This document shows, piece by piece, positions 43,601 through 51,927 of a stretch of DNA of 64,000 bases. Within the stretch, counting starts at the first letter, position 1; every line of letters begins with the position of its first letter. A program made the position numbers and the translations under genes. This DNA is from UBA6623 sp965238125 (GTDB lineage Bacteria > Acidobacteriota > Terriglobia > Bryobacterales > UBA6623). Location: assembly GCA_965238125.1 (NCBI GenBank), contig OZ250179.1:1240001-1304000 (forward strand), given 5' to 3'. The notes under the pieces are model-generated. The model saw only the letters and a list, made by a program, of their open reading frames with translations. It searched no databases and was not told where the DNA came from.

Positions 43601-43677
43601 CGAATCGTCTCAGCCGACCCGTTCGCCGCGCAGCCGAGCAAGGCCGCTGCGGAAAGAAGACGCAACGCGTTAGTCAT
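40636..43677 (-). CDS. PSD1-type protein: cytochrome c (PSCyt1), DUF1549 and DUF1553
   Basis: A 1013-residue exported protein. ATG 43677 gives a signal with a possible lipobox (ALLGC, Cys16). The N-terminal c-type haem site is CFQCH (39-43). DUF1549 follows (about 140-350) with a second CxxCH (GCSECHDHKFDP). DUF1553 is at the C-terminus (about 740-990; LTRLDLANWVVDRDNPLTAR and NRLWKMFFGTGL). The intervening segment is a beta-sandwich-like region. It is paired with DUF1501. The 5' extension to 43938 is rejected as Arg-rich and unconserved. Confidence 0.9.
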   Translation of the reverse strand: MTNALRLLSAAALLGCAANGSAETIRFNRDIRPILSEYCFQCHGPDGNARQADLRLDRREVAVSRGALQPGDAAASKLVARINESNEALVMPPLATDKKLSAKQKDLLKQWIEQGAEYESHWAYIPPRRSEAPGGSAAIDHLLAAGFHEKGVEPAAEAQRVVLARRLSFDLTGLPPSYETVAQFVTDTGPGAYEKLLDELLASRHFGERMAVHWLDLVRYADTVGYHGDVPMNVYPFRDWVVRSFNENKPFDEFTREQLAGDLMPDATPEQLVASGYNRLSRMTNEGGSQAKEYLAKYAADRVRNISTVWLSSTMGCSECHDHKFDPFLAKDFYSMAAFFADIEEKGVADGNFDWGSHIRVLPDRAASEMVDIEKKLEELRQSGDGELAATPKNLNTVARYLKDDLYRWRLLDPERVWQDCDHPDFDQCDRYELTEEANGIVRVVVTGEKKPRKVMHQLEIGLGEETISAVAIELFPTADFEKFELSEFQVRLLGREDWPMRVSIEALVPDHEGPKSMLRHAIDENFHSGWRGSWVEEPRKTSRRALFVFEQPIHAKRGQKLQVTALFYGRRGENVASLMRLLATDADFPELPSSGELRGALLAKGRRSDAQQEAVVEAFEKLTGGNTHWPEIRRMERRKKTLLDHAGESLIAKSVEPREMRILPRGNWMDDSGPIVEPQAPHFLNPPETNGRQLTRLDLANWVVDRDNPLTARVFVNRLWKMFFGTGLSKVLDDIGSQGETPQNQELLDWLAVEFMESGWDVKHIVKTMLMSKAYRRSSEPSEELLTADPGNRLHGRQTMARLDAEFVRDNLLAVSGLLNHTMGGPSVKPYQPAGYYEELNFPKRIYEADLNPNQFRRGVYTHWQRQYVHPSLMAFDAPSREECAAERSVSNTPLQSLVLLNDPSYIEAARAFAGRVLKSAKSDRARVEWAFQEAFSRRVQDEEAEVVLALLESRRGQFKKDPAGAEQLLKTGITHQAGGAKKTELAAWTSVARALFNKHEFVMRYWRRRRI

Positions 43678-43788
43678 TTTCGATCCCCGCCTCGTTCCTC
43701 GATAGGATACCAGCGACGCATACTCTCCATCATGAATCACGAGGCAGGCGCCGGACCGGGAATCCACTTCTTGTAACCTGGTAGGAGG

Positions 43789-44697
43789 ATGTCTTCCGGA
43801 TCCTATCCGCCCGGTCCGCCGAGAACGCTCGGCCCCCCGCCGATCGTGCCGGGCCGCTTCGGCTCGGCCTGGGGCGGCGGCTCGCGACCCGAGTTTCGCC
43901 CTGCGCCGCCGCGCGCCAGGCCGCGCATTTGGTTGCACGTTCTACTGTTTCTGCTGACCGTCGTCTCGACGACGCTGGTGGGCGGCTTTGCGTACTCGGC
44001 GTGCCTGCTGATGATTCTCGGCGCTCATGAATTCGGGCATTTCTTTGCGGCGCGCTATTACCGCGTTGATGCGACCTTGCCCTACTTCATTCCCTTCCCC
44101 TCGATTTTCGGAACTCTGGGGGCGGTGATTCGGATGTCGCCTTTGATCCCCAACCGCAGAGCGTTGTTTGACATTGCGGCCGCCGGTCCCCTGGCCGGGT
44201 TAATCGTGGCCATTCCGGTCAGCTTCGTGGGTATCGCTAGTTCCGAGCGCGCGGTTCCCGACCCCGAACAGTCGCTGATCACGCTCGGCGACCCGCTACT
44301 TTTCCAAGCCATGGAATGGATCTTCTTCGGGGCACGAGCCGAGGGGATGGATTTGATGTTGCACCCGGTCGGCTTCGCCGGTTGGGTCGGCCTGTTCGTC
44401 ACCGCGCTCAACCTGTTGCCCGTCGGGCAACTCGACGGCGGACACATCAGCTACGCCTTGTTCGGCCGCCGGGCGAAGTTGTTCGCGGGCTTGGCCTTTG
44501 CGGCGTTGCTTGCGCTGACGTTGACCAAGGGCTACCACTACATGTTGATCTTGATCCTGCTCTGGTTCATGGGACTGAAACACGCACCCACGGTCAACGA
44601 CGCCTACGAAATCGGCCCGCGCCGCCGCAGCCTCGGGATACTGCTGGTCATCGTCTTCATCACCTGCTTTTCGCCCGTGCCGGTTGAGTTCTACTGA
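43789..44697 (+). CDS. Site-2-protease-like M50 metallopeptidase, stop codon replaced by IS630
   Basis: A 302-residue integral membrane protease. A Pro/Gly-rich cytosolic tail (1-45) is followed by multiple membrane helices, the zinc motif HEFGH (in LGAHEFGHFFAARYY) and the third ligand region NLLPVGQLDGGH. The final codons are TTC TAC TGA. The last TA is the IS630 target site, and C-TGA comes from the element. The sequence on the other side of the IS (TAGGTGG) shows that the original end was TTC TAG, so the insertion added one Tyr and supplied a new stop. GGAGG directly abuts the ATG, an unusually short spacing. Confidence 0.9.
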   Translation: MSSGSYPPGPPRTLGPPPIVPGRFGSAWGGGSRPEFRPAPPRARPRIWLHVLLFLLTVVSTTLVGGFAYSACLLMILGAHEFGHFFAARYYRVDATLPYFIPFPSIFGTLGAVIRMSPLIPNRRALFDIAAAGPLAGLIVAIPVSFVGIASSERAVPDPEQSLITLGDPLLFQAMEWIFFGARAEGMDLMLHPVGFAGWVGLFVTALNLLPVGQLDGGHISYALFGRRAKLFAGLAFAALLALTLTKGYHYMLILILLWFMGLKHAPTVNDAYEIGPRRRSLGILLVIVFITCFSPVPVEFY

Positions 44698-45786
44698 GTC
44701 TCGCATAATATACTGTCAATCGAGACAAAGAGAAGACTGTTTCCAGAAAGCGGTAATCAAGCGCGGTTTGCGGCGCATTCGCCGCAGCGCTTTGCGGGCG
44801 CGCTCGTCGAGTTCCCAGTAGTCCTTCGGGCAGACGTTGGGCAACTCGTGCTGCTTCCAGTACGCCCAAATGTATTCCACCGGGTTCAACTCCGGCGCAT
44901 AGGGCGGCAAGTACTCCGTTGCGATGTGATCCTCGGAGAGCTGGATGAACTCCCGCACCAGGCGGCTGCGGTGCGCCGGCAGCCGGTCCCAGACGATCAG
45001 CAGTGGGCCGTCGATGTGGCGCACCAAAGCCTTCAGGAAGTCGATGACCTCCAGCTCGCCGATCGCGCCGGGATAGAGCCGGAAGTAAAAGTTGCGCAAC
45101 GTCAGCCCGGCCGACACCGACAGCTTGTCCCAGTTGAAGTTGAACTCCAACACCGGTGTCTCGCCGCGCGGCGCCCAGGTGCGGCAACGATGCGGCTTCT
45201 GACTCAATCCGCTTTCGTCGATGAAGACGATCGTACGTTCTTCTTTGCGGGCTTTTTTTTAATGGCCGGCCAAGTCTTGCGCTGCCAGCCGCGGATGGCC
45301 TCTTCGTTGCGCTCCCGCGCTTTGCCGACGGGCCGTTGCGGGCTCCAACCGAGCGCCCGCAGGATCTTCCAGACATGGCCCTCGTGATAGCGCACGCCGA
45401 ACTCGTCTCCGATCAGACGAGCGACCCGCGGACAGCTCCACAGCGGCGTCGGGAAGCCGTGCGCCTCGGGGCCTTCCAGCAGCAACGCCTCGAGGCGTTC
45501 GAGCTGCGCGGCGTCCAACAGCGGCTTACGGCCGGCGCGGCCGGCCTGGCGCAACCCGGCTTCGCCGTCACGCCGGTATCGTCGCAGCCACTCGCTGACG
45601 CTTTGCCGCGCGACCTTCAATCGCCTCGCTGTCTCGGACTGACTACAGCCTTGCTCGACCAACCGGATCGCTTTGAAACGGCGCTTCTCCAGGGCCTCGA
45701 AATCCCGCCGTACGCCTTTTGTATTTCCCATACATACAAAGACGTACGTACCCCAAAAAGGTGTCACTTTATTTTGCGAGACTCAA
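44694..45786 (-). mobile_element. IS630-family element, subtype B, copy 3 (in a stop codon)
   Basis: 1093 bp flanked by TA at 44692-44693 and 45787-45788, inserted exactly within the TAG of the M50 protease gene. Terminal variant TTTATTTTGCGAGACTC, shared with copy B4. Confidence 0.95.
44716..45731 (-). CDS. IS630-family transposase, subtype B (-1 frameshift)
   Basis: orfA from ATG 45731 to TGA 45204, then orfB to 44716 after -1 slippage. The DDE triad is intact, and the protein sequence is the same as copy B1 over both frames. Confidence 0.9.
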
Positions 45787-45817
45787 TAGGTGGAAACTTG
45801 AATCGGCGGGTCGTGGC

Positions 45818-45911
45818 GAGACAAGCTGAGAGCTTGTCTCAACTGTGAACCAGGACAAACACGAGTGTTCGTCCCTACCGAGACGTGCTCCTCGGAGCAC
45901 GGGACGTCTCG
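45818..45911. other. Array of three adjacent hairpins
   Basis: Hairpin 1 (45818-45840): GAGACAAGCT/AGCTTGTCTC, perfect 10 bp, loop GAG. Hairpin 2 (45853-45874): GGACAAACAC/GTGTTCGTCC, one G-T. Hairpin 3 (45879-45911): outer CGAGACGT/ACGTCTCG enclosing GTGCTCC/GGAGCAC. The array lay directly behind the M50 stop codon before the IS insertion and precedes the P-loop kinase gene. It may be terminators or a dispersed structured repeat. Confidence 0.6.
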
Positions 45912-45980
45912 AAAACAGCAGCTGAACGCTCGCTGTCTTGCTGGTTCGCCCGTTATCCTGGGCTCGGAGGAGGACGCGAC

Positions 45981-46454
45981 TTGAACCAAACAGCTCTGCC
46001 CGGCGCACCGCCGACCCAACGCATTGTCGTGGCCGTCGGTCTTCCCGGCGCCGGCAAGTCCACTTGGTTCCGCGAGCGCGGCATCACGCCGCTTTCGAGC
46101 GACCAGCTACGTCTCCTACTCGCCGACAATGTGGATGAACAGGGCTTCCAAGAAGACATCTTCCGCGCCCTGCGCTACCTGATCGAGGCGCGGCTCGATA
46201 TCGGACGCCCGGTCAACTATATCGACGCGACGAACCTCGTCGCCGAGCAACGCCGCGATTTCCTCGACATCGCCAGGCGGCGAGGGTGCCGCGCCGAAGC
46301 GTTGTTTTTCGATGTGGAGTTGGGCGTCTGCCTCGAGCGCAACCGGGCCCGCAAGCGCCGCGTACCCGAGGACGTTATGCGCGCCATGGCCGAAGCCCTT
46401 GAACCGCCTTCACGCGACGAGGGGTTCGATGATGTCACCGTGATCCGGTCCTGA
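45981..46454 (+). CDS. Small P-loop kinase (polynucleotide-kinase-like)
   Basis: A 157-residue AAA_33/PNK-type kinase: Walker A GLPGAGKSTW, LSSDQLRLLL, the YIDATNLVAEQRRDFLDIAR motif with the catalytic-region Asp-Ala-Thr, and a lid with RNRARKRRVPEDVM. I choose TTG 45981 because GGAGGAGG lies 8 nt upstream and the upstream frame consists of the hairpin array. It may phosphorylate nucleic-acid ends or small alcohols; the substrate is unknown. Confidence 0.8.
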   Translation: MNQTALPGAPPTQRIVVAVGLPGAGKSTWFRERGITPLSSDQLRLLLADNVDEQGFQEDIFRALRYLIEARLDIGRPVNYIDATNLVAEQRRDFLDIARRRGCRAEALFFDVELGVCLERNRARKRRVPEDVMRAMAEALEPPSRDEGFDDVTVIRS

Positions 46455-46505
46455 GCGATGTCCCCGGCGAACATCTATACCCAAGCTGTTCCGACGCCCA
46501 AAATC

Positions 46506-48674
46506 CTAATCCGCCGAAACCTTCGCCGCGCCCCCGCGCCCCGAACCCTTGGCCGACGCCATATCCTGCTCGATAAAGAACTCCGAACGGTGATCCAACG
46601 AAGGCAACAACAGCTCCAACGACGGCGCCTCCGACGTCTTCACGACCGCTTCCCCTACCGCTTCAAAGGAAACCAGCGACACGCCGTCAACGGGCTTGAA
46701 GTAGAACGCCGCCTCGCTGTCGACGCCGTCCTCACCGACCGGGCCCCGCGGCGGAATCGGGTCGGCCGGTTTCGAGACGCGACCTTCGTAAGCCTCGTGG
46801 ATGGAAATGTTGTTCTTCCGCAGGGTCTGCCCGGTGGCGCGGTCCAACTCGACGCGCGACTTGACGTAATTGTTGCGAGTTGTGATCTCGGTGGAACGAG
46901 AAAGGGCCAGGTCCCGCTGGGCCTGGACAACCAGGAAAATCGTCGAAACCCCCAAGTCGAACTTACGTTGCTCGGCGTGCAGCGTCTGCTCTTGCAGCAC
47001 CCGCGCCTTCTGCGCCGCCGCGTGCTGCGCGCGAGTCTGTCTTACGCCGATGATCGCGTTGTTGACTTCCACGCGAACGGCGTTTTCTTGTTGCCGCAGC
47101 CGGATCTCGGCTTGGCGGCGTTCGAGCAGCGTCGCCGTCATATCCGCCTGCGCGCGCCGATTCTTCAGTGGAATCGTCACCTGCACGCCGATCGAATAAT
47201 CCGGAAAATTACGCCGAAACAGTTGGCTTACTCCCGTTCCCAGCCCGCCCAGGAAGAACGTCGACACGGGGTTGCTGATTCCGGGGAAGCCCTGAAAACT
47301 TTCGTTTAGGCTGCCCGCCAACCCGTTGTTGGTGACATCGGCGACCAAGTCCACCTGAGGCAGCATGGCATGGCGAATACCCTTGACCGTCAGGTCGCGA
47401 TTCTTGAGCTGAATGCGGGATTGCGCCATTTCCGGGCGCGCCCCGAGCGCCAAGGTCATCAAATCTTGAATCGGTTGGATGTTCTCGACCTCGGGCACTT
47501 CGATGCGATCGGTCGGGACGATCTCCACCAGCAACAGCGACGGGCTCACCAAGCCGTTCGTACTAATGGCATTCTTGAGAAACGTCCCTTGTAATTGCAG
47601 CCGCGTCAAAGCCAGTTCGACGTCCTGCTGCCGGGCGGCCACCTCCGCCTCGGCCCGAATAATTTCGATCGGGGCGAGGGTGCCGATTTCGACCCGCCGC
47701 TTGTTGTCCTTATAGAGCCTTTGCGCCAGCCGCAAGTCTTCTTCGCGGCCTCGCAGCTCGGCGGCGAAGCTGACCAGATCCCAATAAAGCTGCTGAACGC
47801 CGGCAACGGTTTCGGCCACTTGTTGCTCAAAAGCAAGATCGGAAACCTCACGGTTGTTTTTCGAAATGCGAATATTGCGGCCGTTCACCGCGCGCCCAAA
47901 GCCTTGCAGCAGACGCTGCCGGATGCGCAAGGTCGCGTTACTGCGCAACGAGGGATCGAAGTTGTTGCGCAGCGAGTTGGTCTCCTGCAAGCGATTGGCC
48001 CACTCGAGTGAAACGGTGGTGCCGGTCAGGAACCCTTTGCGGTACGCCAGGTTGGAATTGCTGGTTTGGGTTATGAAAGTGTTCGTTCCGGTCACGAAGT
48101 TGCTGGTCTGCGGGTTGCTGAAGTGTCCCCAGTCGAGCCCGCCGGTCAGCACCGGATCGAGGTCGGGCGTTGTCGTACCAAAAAAGGTATTGGCGTCGCC
48201 GACCGAGGCGGTGTTGCCGCCTCCGCCGCCCGCGCGCTGCGTAAGGCCGGACGCGTCGCCGCGTTGCGCCCCGCCTCCGCCGCCCGCCACCGAGGAAGCC
48301 GTCGACAAGTTCGTGATCTGCGTCTGAACGCCGCGCAACTGCGCACCCGACTTCGCCCGCAGCAAGTCCGTGTCGGCGATCTTGGGGCCATAGCGCGCCG
48401 AGGCGATATCGAGGTTGTTTTCAATCGCCAGCGCAACGGCGTCGCTGAGAGACAGGTAAAGCTTGCCCTCGCGGACCAATCGGTCGAGCCGCAGCGAGTT
48501 GGCCATATTGGGCTGGGGCACGACGGGGTTCTTGAATACCTTGGAAAAGTTCGGCCATGCCTTGACCCCGGCACTGTAATCGGTTTCGCTTGGCAAGCGA
48601 ACCTGCGAGTGCGCCTGAGTCGCGAACAAAGCGGCGCAAAGGAGAGCGAGGACGATTGGATATTTGCGTGTCAT
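46506..48674 (-). CDS. TolC-family outer membrane efflux protein
   Basis: A 722-residue protein with a signal peptide (IVLALLCAALFATQAHSQ) and the two-fold repeated TolC/OEP helical architecture: LSDAVALAIENNLDI opens the first half, and SRIQLKNRDLTVKGIRHAML and IPLKNRRAQADMTATLLERR lie in the second half. It is longer than usual (450-500) because of a Gly/Thr/Asn-rich insertion at about 125-235. No adjacent membrane-fusion or pump gene is in the window. The C-terminal 80 residues are a periplasmic extension. Confidence 0.88.
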   Translation of the reverse strand: MTRKYPIVLALLCAALFATQAHSQVRLPSETDYSAGVKAWPNFSKVFKNPVVPQPNMANSLRLDRLVREGKLYLSLSDAVALAIENNLDIASARYGPKIADTDLLRAKSGAQLRGVQTQITNLSTASSVAGGGGGAQRGDASGLTQRAGGGGGNTASVGDANTFFGTTTPDLDPVLTGGLDWGHFSNPQTSNFVTGTNTFITQTSNSNLAYRKGFLTGTTVSLEWANRLQETNSLRNNFDPSLRSNATLRIRQRLLQGFGRAVNGRNIRISKNNREVSDLAFEQQVAETVAGVQQLYWDLVSFAAELRGREEDLRLAQRLYKDNKRRVEIGTLAPIEIIRAEAEVAARQQDVELALTRLQLQGTFLKNAISTNGLVSPSLLLVEIVPTDRIEVPEVENIQPIQDLMTLALGARPEMAQSRIQLKNRDLTVKGIRHAMLPQVDLVADVTNNGLAGSLNESFQGFPGISNPVSTFFLGGLGTGVSQLFRRNFPDYSIGVQVTIPLKNRRAQADMTATLLERRQAEIRLRQQENAVRVEVNNAIIGVRQTRAQHAAAQKARVLQEQTLHAEQRKFDLGVSTIFLVVQAQRDLALSRSTEITTRNNYVKSRVELDRATGQTLRKNNISIHEAYEGRVSKPADPIPPRGPVGEDGVDSEAAFYFKPVDGVSLVSFEAVGEAVVKTSEAPSLELLLPSLDHRSEFFIEQDMASAKGSGRGGAAKVSAD

Positions 48675-49092
48675 CGTTGTGTGTCTCCGAGTTAGGTGTC
48701 GCGGTATCCGGACTTACGACCTATCCGTGACGAAAATCAATTGCAATCGAGGCGATAACGGTGGAAAACCTCCGCGGGGCGGACACCGTCAAAAGCTCCT
48801 CGATGAACTGGCGCGCGCGAGCGACACATTGTTACCAGGTACGCACACACCGCCCGAGAAGATCCGTGGTCTTTGACTTCATCATAACCGGAGACACCCG
48901 CGGCCGGACGAAGCCGGCCCGTCGTAGTGCTCGTAGGGCGAGAGGGGGGTGGGTAGCGCGCTCATTGGCGCACTACCGGGGTGTTTCAGAGGCCCGCGAG
49001 TCCGGGTACCGGGGAACGGCCGGCGACCGTGCCCGCCGTCGGTGCAGTAGAGACTGCGTCGGTCCCTAATTCAAGCGCGAAACGGCAGGCGA

Positions 49093-49203
49093 TCAAGGGA
49101 GAGGCTGATGAGGAGCGCATTGATCCGTGATTTCCGACTGACCCGGGGTCTCGGCGGCCTCCTTGTACTTGTAGACGACGCCCATGTTCCCCTCACCGAG
49201 CCT
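49093..49203 (-). pseudogene. Remnant of a PknB-type Ser/Thr kinase glycine loop
   Basis: 37 codons: RLGEGNMGVVYKYKEAAETP and then a stop. LGEGxMGVVYK is the nucleotide-binding glycine-rich loop of bacterial Ser/Thr kinases. No other kinase motif follows, so only the extreme N-lobe is left. Confidence 0.6.
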
Positions 49204-49293
49204 TGTAGTGCTCTGTAGCGCTAGGATGCTGGTCAGCTCCCGCCACGCCGTTCTGGCGCGTTGCTACCGTACACCCATCCCCCCCCATTGGGG

Positions 49294-49410
49294 GTGAAGA
49301 CCTTCGTGGGCGCCTCGGCGAACGCTCTGAAGACCCAGGTCTGGACGGTGCTGATCGCGATGTTGCTGCTGCGTTGCTTGCAGCTGCGGGCGGCTTGGAC
49401 GAACGCGTAA
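49294..49410 (+). pseudogene. C-terminal remnant of an IS4-like transposase
   Basis: The frame reads VKTFVGASANALKTQVWTVL and then IAMLLLRCLQLRAAW before TAA. K-T-F-V-G-x-S-x-N-A-x-x-T-Q-x-W is the characteristic C-terminal signature of IS4-type transposases. The rest of the element is not found. Confidence 0.6.
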
Positions 49411-49618
49411 CCTGCACCCCTGGGGACTGGCTCAAGAAGTTTTCTTGAAATGGGGCCCTACGGGCGGATGACCTTGCCATCGAAAACACATTTCGATCAC
49501 ATACGAGCCGGCACCCGCCTGGGCCGCGTTGTGGCCGGGTGCCCCGTCACCTCGCCGCCGGCGTGCGTGCCCGACCCGCACGCCGACGTGCGTATCATTC
49601 CGCTGGACGGACGCCCCC

Positions 49619-50680
49619 TCACGGGAGTTTCGACTCCTTCGATTCCTTCTTCGTAGCTTCCGAGGCGGCCTTCTCTTGGGCGCGCGCTCCAGCGAGGAGA
49701 TTGAACATGCCGTAGTTCCCCTCGTGACACGCGTACTCAAATATCGGAGCCTCAGTCTTCCTCATCGGAAACACTGCTGTCCAGGATCTCGTAAACGACT
49801 CCGGATCGTCGATCGTGTACTCGTAGCGGAGAGTGTCAGCGTCGACGCGCGTGAAGCGTTCCACCACGTGCATGTTCTCGCCGGATCCTCGGAAGCTCGT
49901 CTTGTCGGTGAAATTGGTTGTGTCGACGACCAGCGTATCGCCCTCCCAGCGGCCACGTGAGTCTCCCATCCACAGGCGGATGCCGGGGGGGAGATGCGAC
50001 TGCCCGTTCAGGGGGGTGATGCGCGCGTCGTGGACCATCTCGTTGAGAATCGCCACGTATCCGGGAGTCTGGAAAAGCTGCATATTGTTGTTGTAGGCGC
50101 TTGGATTCATGGGCGGTCCAGAGTTGAACCCCACGATACAACGCGCGGCCACACTTCGGTCCTCCGGGCCGTGAGCGGGGCGTCGCCTAACCTCTGCACG
50201 GGCGTCCGCTCTCTTCCGCGCCTCGGGCGTCAAGGAAGGAATCCTGCCATCCGGCGGATCCACAATCAGCGACGTTCGCCTGTCCGGTATGACCTCTGTT
50301 CCCCGGTCAAACCAGACCTGGTTATAGCTGCCAATGCAATCGACGAAGTTCGGAGAGCCGATACAGCGATCTGGGATCGTGCTCGAGTCACGCTCTATGC
50401 GGCTTTGCGCTGCTTGCTCTTCCAGTTCAGCCGCTTCTTTTTGTGTAAGAACCTGTTTCCCCTCCAGCTCATGGGGGCGTTCCAAGGGCGTGATGGTGCG
50501 GAAGTCCCATATCCCCCGCAGGTCGGGCTTACCCCACGGCGTGCGTGGCGGAGTCCGCGTGTCCACCGCGGCCGTCTGGGCCTGGGCAGCAACGGGCGCC
50601 GGCGCCACAATCACGATCACAGTCGCCACGACACCCATTGAAGCGAGACATCGATGGCTCATCTGAACCCTCCTTTTCAC
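49619..50680 (-). CDS. Secreted protein of the PWGKPDLRGIWD family, function unknown
   Basis: A 353-residue protein with a signal peptide (residues about 1-33, ending APVAAQAQ). The motif TPWGKPDLRGIWDFRTITPL is a hallmark of a large uncharacterised family of secreted proteins in Acidobacteriota and relatives. Later conserved parts are NNNMQLFQTPGYVAILNEMV, LWMGDSRGRWEGDTLVVDTT and YEYACHEGNYGM. It stands alone. Cys in ARCIVG and YACHEGN may pair. Confidence 0.8.
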   Translation of the reverse strand: MKRRVQMSHRCLASMGVVATVIVIVAPAPVAAQAQTAAVDTRTPPRTPWGKPDLRGIWDFRTITPLERPHELEGKQVLTQKEAAELEEQAAQSRIERDSSTIPDRCIGSPNFVDCIGSYNQVWFDRGTEVIPDRRTSLIVDPPDGRIPSLTPEARKRADARAEVRRRPAHGPEDRSVAARCIVGFNSGPPMNPSAYNNNMQLFQTPGYVAILNEMVHDARITPLNGQSHLPPGIRLWMGDSRGRWEGDTLVVDTTNFTDKTSFRGSGENMHVVERFTRVDADTLRYEYTIDDPESFTRSWTAVFPMRKTEAPIFEYACHEGNYGMFNLLAGARAQEKAASEATKKESKESKLP

Positions 50681-50994
50681 CTGCTCGAGGTTTTATCTCT
50701 GTTTCGAGCGGCCACAAGGGAAACTGAGCAACGAGCGGCGCGATTCGAACCTCAACCCTACGGGGATGAGGCGGAACCAACCCGAGAGTCTGCGAGAAAC
50801 AGAGGCCGCGTGCGCGCCCAAGACTCTGAAAATGTCCTGCCGGACTGGGCAACCATCTCACGATTGAGGTACTACTGTCATCTCGGCCGTGACTTGCGCT
50901 TGACGCCTTTGGGCGAGCCACGTGCGGGACACAACTTGATTCGCGTTGCTTGCCGGTCCCGCCGGACTTTTCCACCTCAGGTCTTCACATCACC
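50681..50994. other. Intergenic stretch, nothing seen
   Basis: About 310 bp upstream of the secreted protein gene and downstream of the isomerase gene, both on the minus strand. No repeat of the families in this window and no gene accepted. Confidence 0.4.
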
Positions 50995-51927
50995 CTAGCA
51001 GGCGCCCTGCATTCTGATGCCCAGCGCGTCATGCAGGTACGTGAGGTTGTGCCCGATGTTTTCTTCGATCGTTCCTTCGCCGGGTCGCGGCCGGTTGAAG
51101 TCGAGCGTGACCCAGCCCTGGAAGTTTCTCTTTCGAAGGATGTCCAGGATCGCCGGGAAGTCCACGCCCCCGGTACCGAGATTCTTGTACAGATTGACTC
51201 GGCTGTGCTCTTCTCGCGAGGGCGTTGGTCCGCGGTGGCCGTGGTATTTTGCCGGAGTGTCTTTCCAATGGAGAGCAGCGACGCGCGAATAATGGCCGCG
51301 AATGAGCCGCACCGGATCGATGCCGCCGAGGGTCAGATGTGCAGTGTCGGCTGTCAAATAAACGAGTTCTGGGTCGGTCAACTCGAGAACCCGCTCGACC
51401 TCGTGCAGGCGCTCGAGCGGTGACCAGATGTGCGGGTGGGGAGCAAGCCGTAAGCCAACGTCGGCGGTGCGTTTGCCCAGCTCGCTGAGAGCGTTCGCCA
51501 TGATTTTCAATTGTTCGTCGGTGGTCGGCTTGTCCGGACGACGCCCGAGATTCAGCTTGAAATGCGTGCACCCGAAATGGGCGATGAAGTCGCGGGCGAA
51601 ACGGGCGTGATCCTCGATGGTTTGGGGAACTTTTCGAGGGTCAATGAAGTTCGTCGACATCGGGCCGCCGTTCGAACAGGTGGCCAAGGCGATGCCCGCG
51701 GCATCGAGCTGGTCTTTGAGCGCCCGCGGCTTATCGAGGTATTTGAGAATGTTCTCCCGAAAAGGCTCAATACCGTCAAAACCGTAGCGGGCGCAGTCGC
51801 GGATGCCTTCTTCCACTCCGTCCTGCCACATGTGTCCGCTGTGAGCGATGCGGATGCCGGACGGCCTCGCGCCTTTTGCGGCGACGACACCGAGGCCGGC
51901 GGCGAGAAACCGGCGTCGATTGAGCAC
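50995..51927 (-). CDS. Tat-exported sugar phosphate isomerase/epimerase-like TIM-barrel protein
   Basis: A 310-residue AP-endonuclease-2-like TIM barrel (xylose isomerase-like). The N-terminus LNRRRFLAAGLGVVAAKGA is a twin-arginine signal. Metal-site style motifs: GFDGIEPF, HPHIWSPLE, LTADTAHLTLGGI, VAALHWKD, and a closing GWVTLDFNRP. This family often works with Gfo/Idh/MocA oxidoreductases such as the Tat-exported one at 58219-59640 in sugar or inositol breakdown, although the two are 6 kb apart here. Confidence 0.85.
   Translation of the reverse strand: MLNRRRFLAAGLGVVAAKGARPSGIRIAHSGHMWQDGVEEGIRDCARYGFDGIEPFRENILKYLDKPRALKDQLDAAGIALATCSNGGPMSTNFIDPRKVPQTIEDHARFARDFIAHFGCTHFKLNLGRRPDKPTTDEQLKIMANALSELGKRTADVGLRLAPHPHIWSPLERLHEVERVLELTDPELVYLTADTAHLTLGGIDPVRLIRGHYSRVAALHWKDTPAKYHGHRGPTPSREEHSRVNLYKNLGTGGVDFPAILDILRKRNFQGWVTLDFNRPRPGEGTIEENIGHNLTYLHDALGIRMQGAC

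Larger units (their letters stand above)
48675..49618. other. Decayed region with gene remnants
   Basis: About 940 bp without an intact gene. It contains a Ser/Thr kinase N-terminal fragment (49093-49203) and an IS4-like transposase C-terminal fragment (49294-49410), listed separately. The rest shows no recognisable coding signal. Confidence 0.55.

Noticed and set aside
43678..43938. N-terminal extension of the PSD1 protein
   Set aside because: The extra 87 codons are Arg/Ala/Gly-rich without conservation signs, and ATG 43677 begins a proper signal peptide.
46458..47309. A 283-codon frame antisense to the TolC-like gene
   Set aside because: It is Arg/Leu/Gln-rich with no domain, and the opposite strand encodes a recognisable outer membrane protein.
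48675..49060. Open frames after the TolC-like gene
   Set aside because: They are short, Arg-rich and mutually overlapping, with no ribosome binding site or family motif.
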